Shown one piece after another: positions 11,101-24,400 of a DNA stretch of 64,000 nt. Both the position numbers and the translations under genes were made by a program. Every line of letters starts with the position of its first letter. The first letter of the stretch is position 1. The notes under the pieces were generated by a model. The model was not told the DNA's origin. It saw nothing but the letters and a program-made list of their open reading frames with translations, and ran no database searches. This DNA is from Membranipora membranacea (taxonomy: Eukaryota > Bryozoa > Gymnolaemata > Cheilostomatida > Membraniporidae), in NCBI GenBank assembly GCA_914767715.1, contig OU612068.1, positions 10,664,001 through 10,728,000 of the forward strand. Reading direction: 5' to 3'.

Positions 11101-14100
11101 GACCGTACCTATCGATTTTTGTCAATTTCTATCAAAATACCTCGATAGAATACGCATCGTCACAGGGAGCTAATAGTTTATATGGGATATAGGGACGTCG
11201 TTGCGAACCTCAAAACAGAGTTACAAGCGTTTTTAAGCCAGTAAAGAATTCTGCCCAATTATTGGCTAATTTCCCCAGGACCGTACCTATCGAATTTTGT
11301 CAATTTCCATCAAAATACCTCGATAGAATACGCATCGTCACAGGGAGCTAATATTTCATATGAGATATAGGGACGTCGTTGCGAACCTCAAAACAGAGTG
11401 TCAAGCGTATCTAAGCCAGTAAAGAGTTCTGCCCAATTATTGGCTAATTTCCCCAGGACCGTACCTATCGGTTATTGTCAATTTGTATCAAAATGCCTCG
11501 ATAGAATACGCATCGTCACAGGGAGCTAATATTTTACATGAGATATAGGGACGTCGTTGCGAACCTCAAAACAGAGTTTCAAGCGTATCTAAGCCAGAAA
11601 AGAATTCTGCCCAATTATTGGCTAATTTCTTCAAGACCGTACCTATCGATTTTTGTCAATTCCTATCAAAATACCTCGATAGAATACACATCGTCACAGG
11701 GAGCTAATATTTTATATGAGATATAGGGACGTCATTGCGAACCTCAAAACAGAGTTTCAAGGGTTTCTGAACCAGTAAAGAATTCTGCCCAATTATTGGC
11801 TAATTTCCCCAGGACAGTACCTATCGATTTTTGTCAATTTTTATCAAAATACCTCGATAGAATATGCATCGTCACAGGGAGCTAATATTTTATATGAGAT
11901 ATAGGGACGTCGTTGCGAACCTCAAAACAGAGTTACAAGGGTTTCTAAACCAGTAAAGAATTCTGCCCAATTATTGGCTAATTTCCCCAGGACCGTACCT
12001 ATCGATTTTTGTCAATTTCTATCAAAATACCTCGATAGAATACACATCGTCACAGGGAGCTAATAGTTTATATTAGATATAGGGACGTCGTTGCTAACCT
12101 CAAAACAGAGTTACAAGCGTTTTTAAGCCAATAACGAATTCTGCCCAATTATTGGCTAATTTCCCCAGGACCGTACCTATCGATGTTTGTCAATTTCTAT
12201 CAAAATACCTCGATAGAATACGCATCGTCACAGGGAGCTAATATTTCATATGAGATATAGGGACGTCGTTGCGAACCTCAAAACAGAGTTTCAAGCGTAT
12301 CTAAGCCAGTAAAGAATTCTGCCCAATTATTGGCTAATTTCCCCAGGACCGTACCTATCGAATTTTGTCAATTTCTATCAAAATACCTCGATAGAATACG
12401 CATCGTCACAGGGAGCTAATATTTCATATGAGATATAGGGACGTCGTTGCGAACCTCGAAACAGAGTTACAAGCGTTTCTAAGCCAGTAAAGAATTCTGC
12501 CCAATTATTGGCTAATTTCCCCAGGACCGTACCTATCGAATTTTGTCAATTTCTATCAAAATACCTCGATAGAATACGCATCGTCACAGGGAGCTAATAT
12601 TTTATATGAGATATAGGGACGTCGTTGCGAACCTCAAAACAGAGTTTCAAGCGTTTCTAAGCCAGTAAAGAATTCTGCCCAATTATTGGCTAATTTCCCC
12701 AGGACCGTACCTATCGATTATTGTCAATTTGTATCAAAATACCTCGATAGAATACGCATCGTCACAGGGAGCTAATATTTTACATGAGATATAGGGACGT
12801 CGTTGCGAACCTCAAAACAGAGTTTCAAGCGTATCTAAGCCAGAAAAGAATTCTGCCCAATTATTGGCTAATTTCTTCAAGACCGTACCTATCGATTTTT
12901 GTCAATTCCTATCAAAATACCTCGATAGAATACGCATCGTCACAGGGAGCTAATATTTTATATGAGATATAGGGACGTCGTTGCGAACCTCAAAACAGAG
13001 TTTCAAGGGTTTCTGAACCAGTAAAGAATTCTGCCCAATTATTGGCTAATTTCCCCAGGACCGTACCTATCGATTTTTGTCAATTTCTATCAAAATACCT
13101 CGATAGAATACGCATCGTCACAGGGAGCTAATATTTTATATGAGATATAGGGACGTCGTTGCGAACCTCAAAACAGAGTTACAAGGGTTTCTAAACCAGT
13201 AAAGAATTCTGCCTAATCATTGGCTAATTTCCCCAGGACCGTACCTATCGATGTTTGTCAATTTCTATCAAAGTACCTCGATAGAATACGCATCGTCACA
13301 GGGAGCTAATATTTCATATGAGATATAGGGACGTCGTTGCGAACCTCAAAACAGAGTTTTAAGCGTATCTAAGCCAGTAAAGAATTCTGCCCAATTATTG
13401 GCTAATTTCTCCAGGACTGTACCTATCGATTATTGTCAATTTCTATCAAAATACCTCGATAGAATACGCATCGTCACAGGGAGCTAATATTTTATATGAG
13501 ATATAGGGACGTCGTTGCGAACCTCAAAACAGAGTTACAAGGGTTTCTAAACCAGTAAAGAATTCTGCCTAATCATTGGCTAATTTCCCCAGGACCGTAC
13601 CTATCGATTTTTGTCAATTTCTATCAAAATACCTCGATAGAATACACATCGTCACAGGGAGCTAATAGTTTATATTAGATATAGGGACGTCGTTGCTAAC
13701 CTCAAAACAGAGTTACAAGCGTTTTTAAGCCAATAAAGAATTCTGCCCAATTATTGGCTAATTTCCCCAGGACCGTACTTATCGATGTTTGTCAATTTCT
13801 ATCAAAATACCTCGATAGAATACGCATCGTCACAGGGAGCTAATATTTCATATGAGATATAGGGACGTCGTTGCGAACATCAAAACAGAGTTTCAAGCGT
13901 ATCTAAGCCAGTAAAGAATTCTGCCCAATTATTGGCTAATTTCTCCAGGACCGTACCTATCGATTATTGTCAATTTCTATCAAAATACCTCGATAGAATA
14001 CGCATCGTCACAGGGAGCTAATATATTATATGAGATATAGGGACGTCATTGCGAACCTCAAAACAAAGTTTCAAGCATTTCTAAGCCAGTAAAGAATTCT

Positions 14101-15010
14101 GCCCAATTATTGGCTAATTTCTATCGATTTTTGTCAATTTCTATCAAAATCCCTCGATAGAATACGCATCGTCACAGGGAGCTAAGATTTTACATGAGAT
14201 ATAGGGACGTCGTTGCGAACCTCAAAACAGAGTTTCAAGCGTATCTAAGCCAGTAAAGAATTCTGCCCAATTATTGGCTTATTTCCCCAACACCGTACCG
14301 ATCGATTTTTGTCAATTTATATCAAAATACCTCGATAGAATACGCATCGTCACAGGGAGCTAATATTTTATATGAGATATAGGGACGTCGTTGCGAACCT
14401 CAAAACAGAGTTTCAAGGGTTTCTAAACCAGTAAAGAATTCTGCCCAGTTATTGGCTAATTTCCCCAGGACCGTACCTATCGATTTTTGTCAATTTCTAT
14501 CATAATACCTCGATAGAATACGCATCGTCACAGGGAGCTAATAGTTTATATGAGATATAGGGACGTCGTTGCGAACCTCGAAACAGAGTTACAAGCGTTT
14601 CTAAGCCAGTAAAGAATTCTGCCCAATTATTGGCTAAATTCCCCAGGACCGTACCTATCGAATTTTGTCAATTTCTATCAAAATACCTCGATAGAATACG
14701 CATCGTCACAGGGAGCTAATATTTTATATGAGATATAGGGACGTCGTTGCGAACCTCAAAACAGAGTTTCAAGCGTTTCTAAGCCAGTAAAGAATTCTGC
14801 CCAATTATTGGCTAATCTCCCTAGGACCGTACCTATCGAATTTTGTCAATTTCTATCAAAATACCTCGATAGAATACGCATCGTCACAGGGAGCTAATAT
14901 TTTATATGAGATATAGGGACGTCGTTGCGAACCTCAAAACAGAGTTACAAGGGTTTCTAAACCAGTAAAGAATTCTGCCTAATCATTGGCTAATTTCCTC
15001 AGGACCGTAC
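11101..15010 (+). repeat. Large duplication in family A, copy 1
   Basis: Matches about 19425-24400. Shared rare variants include AGAGTGTCAAG (11395 and 19719), CAAAATGCCTC, GGACAGTACC, ATATGCATCG and CCAGAAAAG units at 11538 and 12784 (19862 and 21108), all at offset 8324. Further on, AGAGTTTTAAG (about 13353 and 23101) and GGCTTATTTCC with CCAACACC (14276 and 24024) match at 9748, and AATCTCCCTAGG (14814 and 24206) at 9392. The offset steps of +1424 and -356 correspond to 8 monomers gained and 2 lost in the second copy, or the reverse in this one. Confidence 0.85.
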
Positions 15011-18000
15011 CTATCGAATTTTGTCAATTTCTATCAAAATACCTCGATAGAATACGCATCGTCACAGGGAGCTAATATTTTATATGAGATATAGGGACGT
15101 CGTTGCGAACCTCAAAACAGAGTTTCAAGCGTTTCTAAGTCAGTAAAGAATTCTGCCCAATTATTGGCTAATTTCCCAAGGACCGTACCTATCGATTTTT
15201 GTCAATTTCTATCAAAATACCTCGATAGAATACGCATTGTCACAGGGAGCTAATATTTTATATGAGATATAGGGACGTCGTTGCGAACCTCAAAACAGAG
15301 TTTCAAGCGTTTCTAAGCCAGTAAAGAGTTCTGCCCAATTATTGGCTAATTTCCCCAGGACCGTACCTATCGGTTATTGTCAATTTGTATCAAACTGCCT
15401 CGATAGAATACGCATCGTCACAGGGAGCTAATATTTTACATGAGATATAGGGACGTCGTTGCGAACCTCAAAACAGAGTTTCAAGCGTATCTAAGCCAGA
15501 AAAGAATTCTGCCCAATTATTGGCTAATTTCTTCAAGACCGTACCTATCGATTTTTGTCAATTCCTATCAAAATACCTCGATAGAATACACATCGTCACA
15601 GGGAGCTAATATTTTATATGAGATATAGGGACGTCATTGCGAACCTCAAAACAGAGTTTCAAGGGTTTCTGAACCAGTAAAGAATTCTGCCCAATTATTG
15701 GCTAATTTCCCCAGGACCGTACCTATCGATTTTTGTCAATTTTTATCAAAATACCTCGATAGAATATGCATCGTCACAGGGAGCTAATATTTTATATGAG
15801 ATATAGGGACGTCGTTGCGAACCTCAAAACAGAGTTACAAGGGTTTCTAAACCAGTAAAGAATTCTGCCCAATTATTGGCTAATTTCCCCAGGACCGTAC
15901 CTATCGATTTTTGTCAATTTCTATCAAAATACCTCGATAGAATACACATCGTCACAGGGAGCTAATAGTTTATATTAGATATAGGGACGTCGTTGCTAAC
16001 CTCAAAACAGAGTTACAAGCGTTTTTAAGCCAATAAAGAATTCTGCCCAATTATTGGCTAATTTCCCCAGGACCGTACCTATCGAATTTTGTCAATTTCT
16101 ATCAAAATACCTCGATAGAATACGCATCGTCACAGGGAGCTAATAGTTTATATGAGATATAGGGACGTCATTGCCAACCTCAAAACAAAGTTTCAAGCGT
16201 TTCTAAGCCAGTAAAGAATTCTGCCCAATTATTGGCTAATTTCCCCAGGACCGTACCTATCGATTTCTGTCAATTTCTATCAAAATACCTCGATAGAATA
16301 CGCATCGTCACAGGAAGCTAATATTTTATATGAGATATAGGGACGTCGTTGCGAACCTCAAAACAGAGTTTCAAGCGTTTCTAAGCCAGTAAAGAATTCT
16401 GCCCAATTATTGGCTAATTTCTTCAGGACCGTACCTATCGATTTCTGTCAATTTCTATCAAAATACCTCGATAGAATACGCATCGTCACAGGAAGCTAAT
16501 ATTTTATATGAGATATAGGGAGGTCGTTGCGAACCTCAAAACAGAGTAACAAGTGTTTCTAAGCCAGTAAAGAATTCTGCCCAATTATTGGCTAATTTCC
16601 CCAGGACCGTACCTATCGAATTTTGTCAATTTCTATCAAAATACCTCGATAGAATACGCATCGTCACAGGGAGCTAATATTTTATATGAGATATAGGGAT
16701 GTCGTTGCGAACCACAAAACAGAGTTTCAAGCGTATCTAAGCCAGCAAAGAATTCTGCCCAATTATTGGCTAATTTCCCCAGGACCGTACCTATCGATTA
16801 TTGTCAATTTCTATCAAAATACCTCGATAGAATACGCATCGTCACAGGGAGCTAATATATTATATGAGATATAGGGACGTCATTGCGAACCTCAAAACAA
16901 AGTTTCAAGCATTTCTAAGCCAGTAAAGAATTCTGCCCAATTATTGGCTAATTTCTATCGAATTTTGTCAATTTCTATCAAAATACCTCGATAGAATACG
17001 CATCGTCACAGGGAGCTAATATTTCATATGAGATATAGGGACGTCGTTGCGAACCTCGAAACAGAGTTACAAGCGTTTCTAAGCCAGTAAAGAATTCTGC
17101 CCAATTATTGGCTAATTTCCCCAGGACCGTACCTATCGAATTTTGTCAATTTCTATCAAAATACCTCGATAGAATACGCATCGTCACAGGGAGCTAATAT
17201 TTTATATGAGATATAGGGACGTCGTTGCGAACCTCAAAACAGAGTTTCAAGCGTTTCTAAGCCAGTAAAGAATTCTGCCCAATTATTGGCTAATTTCCCC
17301 AGGACCGTACCTATCGATTATTGTCAATTTGTATCAAAATACCTCGATAGAATACGCATCGTCACAGGGAGCTAATATTTTATATGAGATATAGGGACGT
17401 CATTGCGAACCTCAAAACAGAGTTTCAAGGGTTTCTGAACCAGTAAAGAATTCTGCCCAATTATTGGCTAATTTCCCCAGGACCGTACCTATCGATTTTT
17501 GTCAATTTCTATCAAAATACCTCGATAGAATACGCATCGTCACAGGGAGCTAATATTTTATATGAGATATAGGGACGTCGTTGCGAACCTCAAAACAGAG
17601 TTACAAGGGTTTCTAAACCAGTAAAGAATTCTGCCTAATCATTGGCTAATTTCCCCAGGACCGTACCTATCGATTTTTGTCAATTTCTATCAAAATACCT
17701 CGATAGAATACACATCTTCACAGGGAGCTAATAGTTTATATTAGATATAGGGACGTCGTTGCTAACCTCAAAACAGAGTTACAAGCGTTTTTAAGCCAAT
17801 AAAGAATTCTGCCCAATTATTGGCTAATTTCCCCAGGACCGTACCTATCGATGTTTGTCAATTTCTATCAAAATACCTCGATAGAATACGCATCGTCACA
17901 GGGAGCTAATATTTCATATGAGATATAGGGACGTCGTTGCGAACCTCGAAACAGAGTTACAAGCGTTTCTAAGCCAGTAAAGAATTCTGCCCAATTATTG

Positions 18001-19424
18001 GCTAATTTCCCCAGGACCGTACCTATCGAATTTTGTCAATTTCTATCAAAATACCTCGATAGAATACGCATCGTCACAGGGAGCTAATATTTTATATGAG
18101 ATATAGGGACGTCGTTGCGAACCTCAAAACAGAGTTTCAAGCGTTTCTAAGCCAGTAAAGAATTCTGCCCAATTATTGGCTAATCTCCCCAGGACCGTAC
18201 CTATCGATTATTGTCAATTTGTATCAAAATACCTCGATAGAATACGCATCGTCACAGGGAGCTAATATTTTACATGAGATATAGGGACGTCGTTGCGAAC
18301 CTCAAAACAGAGTTTCAAGCGTATCTAAGCCAGAAAAGAATTCTGCCCAATTATTGGCTAATTTCTTCAAGACCGTACCTATCGATTTTTGTCAATTCCT
18401 ATCAAAATACCTCGATAGAATACACATCGTCACAGGGAGCTAATATTTTATATGAGATATAGGGACGTCATTGCGAACCTCAAAACAGAGTTTCAAGGGT
18501 TTCTGAACCAGTAAAGAATTCTGCCCAATTATTGGCTAATTTCCCCAGGACCGTACCTATCGATTTTTGTCAATTTCTATCAAAATACCTCGATAGAATA
18601 CGCATCGTCACAGGGAGCTAATATTTTATATGAGATATAGGGACGTCGTTGCGAACCTCAAAACAGAGTTACAAGGGTTTCTAAACCAGTAAAGAATTCT
18701 GCCTAATCATTGGCTAATTTCCCCAGGACCGTACCTATCGATTTTTGTCAATTTCTATCAAAATACCTCGATAGAATACACATCGTCACAGGGAGCTAAT
18801 AGTTTATATTAGATATAGGGACGTCGTTGCTAACCTCAAAACAGAGTTACAAGCGTTTTTAAGCCAATAAAGAATTCTGCCCAATTATTGGCTAATTTCC
18901 CCAGGACCGTACCTATCGATGTTTGTCAATTTCTATCAAAATACCTCGATAGAATACGCATCGTCACAGGGAGCTAATATTTCATATGAGATATAGGGAC
19001 GTCGTTGCGAACCTCAAAACAGAGTTTCAAGCGTATCTAAGCCAGTAAAGAATTCTGCCCAATTATTGGCTAATTTCTCCAGGACCGTACCTATCGATTA
19101 TTGTCAATTTCCATCAAAATACCTCGATAGAATACGCATCGTCACAGGGAGCTAATATATTATATGAGATATAGGGACGTCATTGCGAACCTCAAAACAA
19201 AGTTTCAAGCATTTCTAAGCCAGTAAAGAATTCTGCCCAATTATTGGCTAATTTCTATCGATTTTTGTCAATTTCTATCAAAATACCTCGATAGAATACG
19301 CATCGTCACAGGGAGCTAATATTTTATATGAGATATAGGGACGTCGTTGCGAACCACAAAACAGAGTTACAAGGGTTTTTAAACCAGTAAAGAATTCTGC
19401 CCAATTATTGGCTAATTTCCCCAG
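15011..19424 (+). repeat. Family A array between the large duplications
   Basis: About 15260-16000 repeats 11360-12090 at offset 3902 (CCAGAAAAG units at 11538 and 15440; ATATGCATCG at about 11864 and 15766), then diverges at CGAATTTTG. Bases 16150-16680 hold a local block of units with CGATTTCTGTC and ACAGGAAGC. The unit at 16686 reads CCAGCAAAG and AACCACAAAAC. Short monomers lie at 16864 and 19164, and a CCAGAAAAG unit at 18274. From 17028 onward the 8-mer order of family A resumes. Confidence 0.75.
16265..16500 (+). repeat. Local single-monomer duplication
   Basis: Two private variants, CGATTTCTGTC (about 16260 and 16438) and ACAGGAAGC (about 16311 and 16489), occur in two adjacent units exactly 178 bp apart. 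I saw this combination nowhere else in the window. It is best explained by a recent slippage or unequal exchange one monomer long. The 16499 unit then carries its own GGGAGGTCG and AGAGTAACAAG. Confidence 0.75.
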
Positions 19425-22400
19425 GACCGTACCTATCGATTTTTGTCAATTTCTATCAAAATACCTCGATAGAATACGCATCGTCACAGGGAGCTAATAG
19501 TTTATATGGGATATAGGGACGTCGTTGCGAACCTCAAAACAGAGTTAAAAGCGTTTTTAAGCCAGTAAAGAATTCTGCCCAATTATTGGCTAATTTCCCC
19601 AGGACCGTACCTATCGAATTTTGTCAATTTCTATCAAAATACCTCGATAGAATACGCATCGTCACAGGGAGCTAATATTTCATATGAGATATAGGGACGT
19701 CGTTGCGAACCTCAAAACAGAGTGTCAAGCGTATCTAAGCCAGTAAAGAGTTCTGCCCAATTATTGGCTAATTTCCCCAGGACCGTACCTATCGGTTATT
19801 GTCAATTTGTATCAAAATGCCTCGATAGAATACGCATCGTCACAGGGAGCTAATATTTTACATGAGATATAGGGACGTCGTTGCGAACCTCAAAACAGAG
19901 TTTCAAGCGTATCTAAGCCAGAAAAGAATTCTGCCCAATTATTGGCTAATTTCTTCAAGACCGTACCTATCGATTTTTGTCAATTCCTATCAAAATACCT
20001 CGATAGAATACACATCGTCACAGGGAGCTAATATTTTATATGAGATATAGGGACGTCATTGCGAACCTCAAAACAGAGTTTCAAGGGTTTCTGAACCAGT
20101 AAAGAATTCTGCCCAATTATTGGCTAATTTCCCCAGGACAGTACCTATCGATTTTTGTCAATTTTTATCAAAATACCTCGATAGAATATGCATCGTCACA
20201 GGGAGCTAATATTTTATATGAGATATAGGGACGTCGTTGCGAACCTCAAAACAGAGTTACAAGGGTTTCTAAACCAGTAAAGAATTCTGCCCAATTATTG
20301 GCTAATTTCCCCAGGACCGTACCTATCGATTTTTGTCAATTTCTATCAAAATACCTCGATAGAATACACATCGTCACAGGGAGCTAATAGTTTATATTAG
20401 ATATAGGGACGTCGTTGCTAACCTCAAAACAGAGTTACAAGCGTTTTTAAGCCAATAAAGAATTCTGCCCAATTATTGGCTAATTTCCCCAGGACCGTAC
20501 CTATCGATGTTTGTCAATTTCTATCAAAATACCTCGATAGAATACGCATCGTCACAGGGAGCTAATATTTCATATGAGATATAGGGACGTCGTTGCGAAC
20601 CTCAAAACAGAGTTTCAAGCGTATCTAAGCCAGTAAAGAATTCTGCCCAATTATTGGCTAATTTCCCCAGGACCGTACCTATCGAATTTTGTCAATTTCT
20701 ATCAAAATATCTCGATAGAATACGCATCGTCACAGGGAGCTAATATTTCATATGAGATATAGGGACGTCGTTGCGAACCTCGAAACAGAGTTACAAGCGT
20801 TTCTAAGCCAGTAAAGAATTCTGCCCAATTATTGGCTAATTTCCCCAGGACCGTACCTATCGAATTTTGTCAATTTCTATCAAAATACCTCGATAGAATA
20901 CGCATCGTCACAGGGAGCTAATATTTTATATGAGATATAGGGACGTCGTTGCGAACCTCAAAACAGAGTTTCAAGCGTTTCTAAGCCAGTAAAGAATTCT
21001 GCCCAATTATTGGCTAATTTCCCCAGGACCGTACCTATCGATTATTGTCAATTTGTATCAAAATACCTCGATAGAATACGCATCGTCACAGGGAGCTAAT
21101 ATTTTACATGAGATATAGGGACGTCGTTGCGAACCTCAAAACAGAGTTTCAAGCGTATCTAAGCCAGAAAAGAATTCTGCCCAATTATTGGCTAATTTCT
21201 TCAAGACCGTACCTATCGATTTTTGTCAATTCCTATCAAAATACCTCGATAGAATACGCATCGTCACAGGGAGCTAATATTTTATATGAGATATAGGGAC
21301 GTCGTTGCGAACCTCAAAACAGAGTTTCAAGGGTTTCTGAACCAGTAAAGAATTCTGCCCAATTATTGGCTAATTTCCCCAGGACCGTACCTATCGATTT
21401 TTGTCAATTTCTATCAAAATACCTCGATAGAATACGCATCGTCACAGGGAGCTAATATTTTATATGAGATATAGGGACGTCGTTGCGAACCTCAAAACAG
21501 AGTTTCAAGGGTTTCTGAACCAGTAAAGAATTCTGCCCAATTATTGGCTAATTTCCCCAGGACAGTACCTATCGATTTTTGTCAATTTTTATCAAAATAC
21601 CTCGATAGAATATGCATCGTCACAGGGAGCTAATATTTTATATGAGATATAGGGACGTCGTTGCGAACCTCAAAACAGAGTTACAAGGGTTTCTAAACCA
21701 GTAAAGAATTCTGCCCAATTATTGGCTAATTTCCCCAGGACCGTACCTATCGATTTTTGTCAATTTCTATCAAAATACCTCGATAGAATACACATCGTCA
21801 CAGGGAGCTAATAGTTTATATTAGATATAGGGACGTCGTTGCTAACCTCAAAACAGAGTTACAAGCGTTTTTAAGCCAATAAAGAATTCTGCCCAATTAT
21901 TGGCTAATTTCCCCAGGACCGTACCTATCGATGTTTGTCAATTTCTATCAAAATACCTCGATAGAATACGCATCGTCACAGGGAGCTAATATTTCATATG
22001 AGATATAGGGACGTCGTTGCGAACCTCAAAACAGAGTTTCAAGCGTATCTAAGCCAGTAAAGAATTCTGCCCAATTATTGGCTAATTTCCCCAGGACCGT
22101 ACCTATCGAATTTTGTCAATTTCTATCAAAATACCTCGATAGAATACGCATCGTCACAGGGAGCTAATAATTCATATGAGATATAGGGACGTCGTTGCGA
22201 ACCTCGAAACAGAGTTACAAGCGTTTCTAAGCCAGTAAAGAATTCTGCCCAATTATTGGCTAATTTCCCCAGGACCGTACCTATCGAATTTTGTCAATTT
22301 CTATCAAAATACCTCGATAGAATACGCATCGTCACAGGGAGCTAATATTTTATATGAGATATAGGGACGTCGTTGCGAACCTCAAAACAGAGTTTCAAGC

Positions 22401-24400
22401 GTTTCTAAGCCAGTAAAGAATTCTGCCCAATTATTGGCTAATTTCCCCAGGACCGTACCTATCGATTATTGTCAATTTGTATCAAAATACCTCGATAGAA
22501 TACGCATCGTCACAGGGAGCTAATATTTTACATGAGATATAGGGACGTCGTTGCGAACCTCAAAACAGAGTTTCAAGCGTATCTAAGCCAGAAAAGAATT
22601 CTGCCCAATTATTGGCTAATTTCTTCAAGACCGTACCTATCGATTTTTGTCAATTCCTATCAAAATACCTCGATAGAATACGCATCGTCACAGGGAGCTA
22701 ATATTTTATATGAGATATAGGGACGTCGTTGCGAACCTCAAAACAGAGTTTCAAGGGTTTCTGAACCAGTAAAGAATTCTGCCCAATTATTGGCTAATTT
22801 CCCCAGGACCGTACCTATCGATTTTTGTCAATTTCTATCAAAATACCTCGATAGAATACGCATCGTCACAGGGAGCTAATATTTTATATGAGATATAGGG
22901 ACGTCGTTGCGAACCTCAAAACAGAGTTACAAGGGTTTCTAAACCAGTAAAGAATTCTGCCTAATCATTGGCTAATTTCCCCAGGACCGTACCTATCGAT
23001 GTTTGTCAATTTCTATCAAAATACCTCGATAGAATACGCATCGTCACAGGGAGCTAATATTTCATATGAGATATAGGGACGTCGTTGCGAACCTCAAAAC
23101 AGAGTTTTAAGCGTATCTAAGCCAGTAAAGAATTCTGCCCAATTATTGGCTAATTTCTCCAGGACCGTACCTATCGATTATTGTCAATTTCTATCAAAAT
23201 ACCTCGATAGAATACGCATCGTCACAGGGAGCTAATATTTTATATGAGATATAGGGACGTCGTTGCGAACCTCAAAACAGAGTTACAAGGGTTTCTAAAC
23301 CAGTAAAGAATTCTGCCTAATCATTGGCTAATTTCCCCAGGACCGTACCTATCGATTTTTGTCAATTTCTATCAAAATACCTCGATAGAATACACATCGT
23401 CACAGGGAGCTAATAGTTTATATTAGATATAGGGACGTCGTTGCTAACCTCAAAACAGAGTTACAAGCGTTTTTAAGCCAATAAAGAATTCTGCCCAATT
23501 ATTGGCTAATTTCCCCAGGACCGTACTTATCGATGTTTGTCAATTTCTATCAAAATACCTCGATAGAATACGCATCGTCACAGGGAGCTAATATTTCATA
23601 TGAGATATAGGGACGTCGTTGCGAACCTCAAAACAGAGTTTCAAGCGTATCTAAGCCAGTAAAGAATTCTGCCCAATTATTGGCTAATTTCTCCAGGACC
23701 GTACCTATCGATTATTGTCAATTTCTATCAAAATACCTCGATAGAATACGCATCGTCACAGGGAGCTAATATATTATATGAGATATAGGGACGTCATTGC
23801 GAACCTCAAAACAAAGTTTCAAGCATTTCTAAGCCAGTAAAGAATTCTGCCCAATTATTGGCTAATTTCTATCGATTTTTGTCAATTTCTATCAAAATCC
23901 CTCGATAGAATACGCATCGTCACAGGGAGCTAAGATTTTACATGACATATAGGGACGTCGTTGCGAACCTCAAAACAGAGTTTCAAGCGTATCTAAGCCA
24001 GTAAAGAATTCTGCCCAATTATTGGCTTATTTCCCCAACACCGTACCGATCGATTTTTGTCAATTTATATCAAAATACCTCGATAGAATACGCATCGTCA
24101 CAGGGAGCTAATATTTTATATGAGATATAGGGACGTCGTTGCGAACCTCAAAACAGAGTTTCAAGCGTTTCTAAGCCAGTAAAGAATTCTGCCCAATTAT
24201 TGGCTAATCTCCCTAGGACCGTACCTATCGAATTTTGTCAATTTCTATCAAAATACCTCGATAGAATACGCATCGTCACAGGGAGCTAATATTTTATATG
24301 AGATATAGGGACGTCGTTGCGAACCTCAAAACAGAGTTACAAGGGTTTCTAAACCAGTAAAGAATTCTGCCTAATCATTGGCTAATTTCCTCAGGACCGT
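19425..24400 (+). repeat. Large duplication in family A, copy 2
   Basis: Counterpart of 11101-15010. It contains an extra 8-monomer block: about 20050-21473 and 21474-22897 are tandem copies 1424 bp apart (GGACAGTACC at 20136 and 21560; CCAGAAAAG units at 21108 and 22532). It lacks two monomers present in copy 1 (those with CAGTTATTGG, ATCATAATACC and GGCTAAATTCC at 14377-14732). Identity between copies is very high, with scattered single-base differences such as ATGACATATAG at 23942. Confidence 0.85.
20050..22897 (+). repeat. Tandem duplication of a 1424-bp (8 x 178) block
   Basis: The GGACAGTACC, ATATGCATCG, TTAGATATAG, GATGTTTG, CCTCGAAAC, GATTATTG and CCAGAAAAG units occur in the same order twice, 1424 bp apart. 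All units are full length, so this block has an 8 x 178 period rather than the 1410-bp period of the other family A HORs: its sixth unit is a CGAATTTTG type, not the 164-bp type. The two copies differ by very few bases (for example ATATCTCGATAG near 20708 and TAATAATTCATATG near 22168). This is one of the younger events in the window. Confidence 0.85.
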
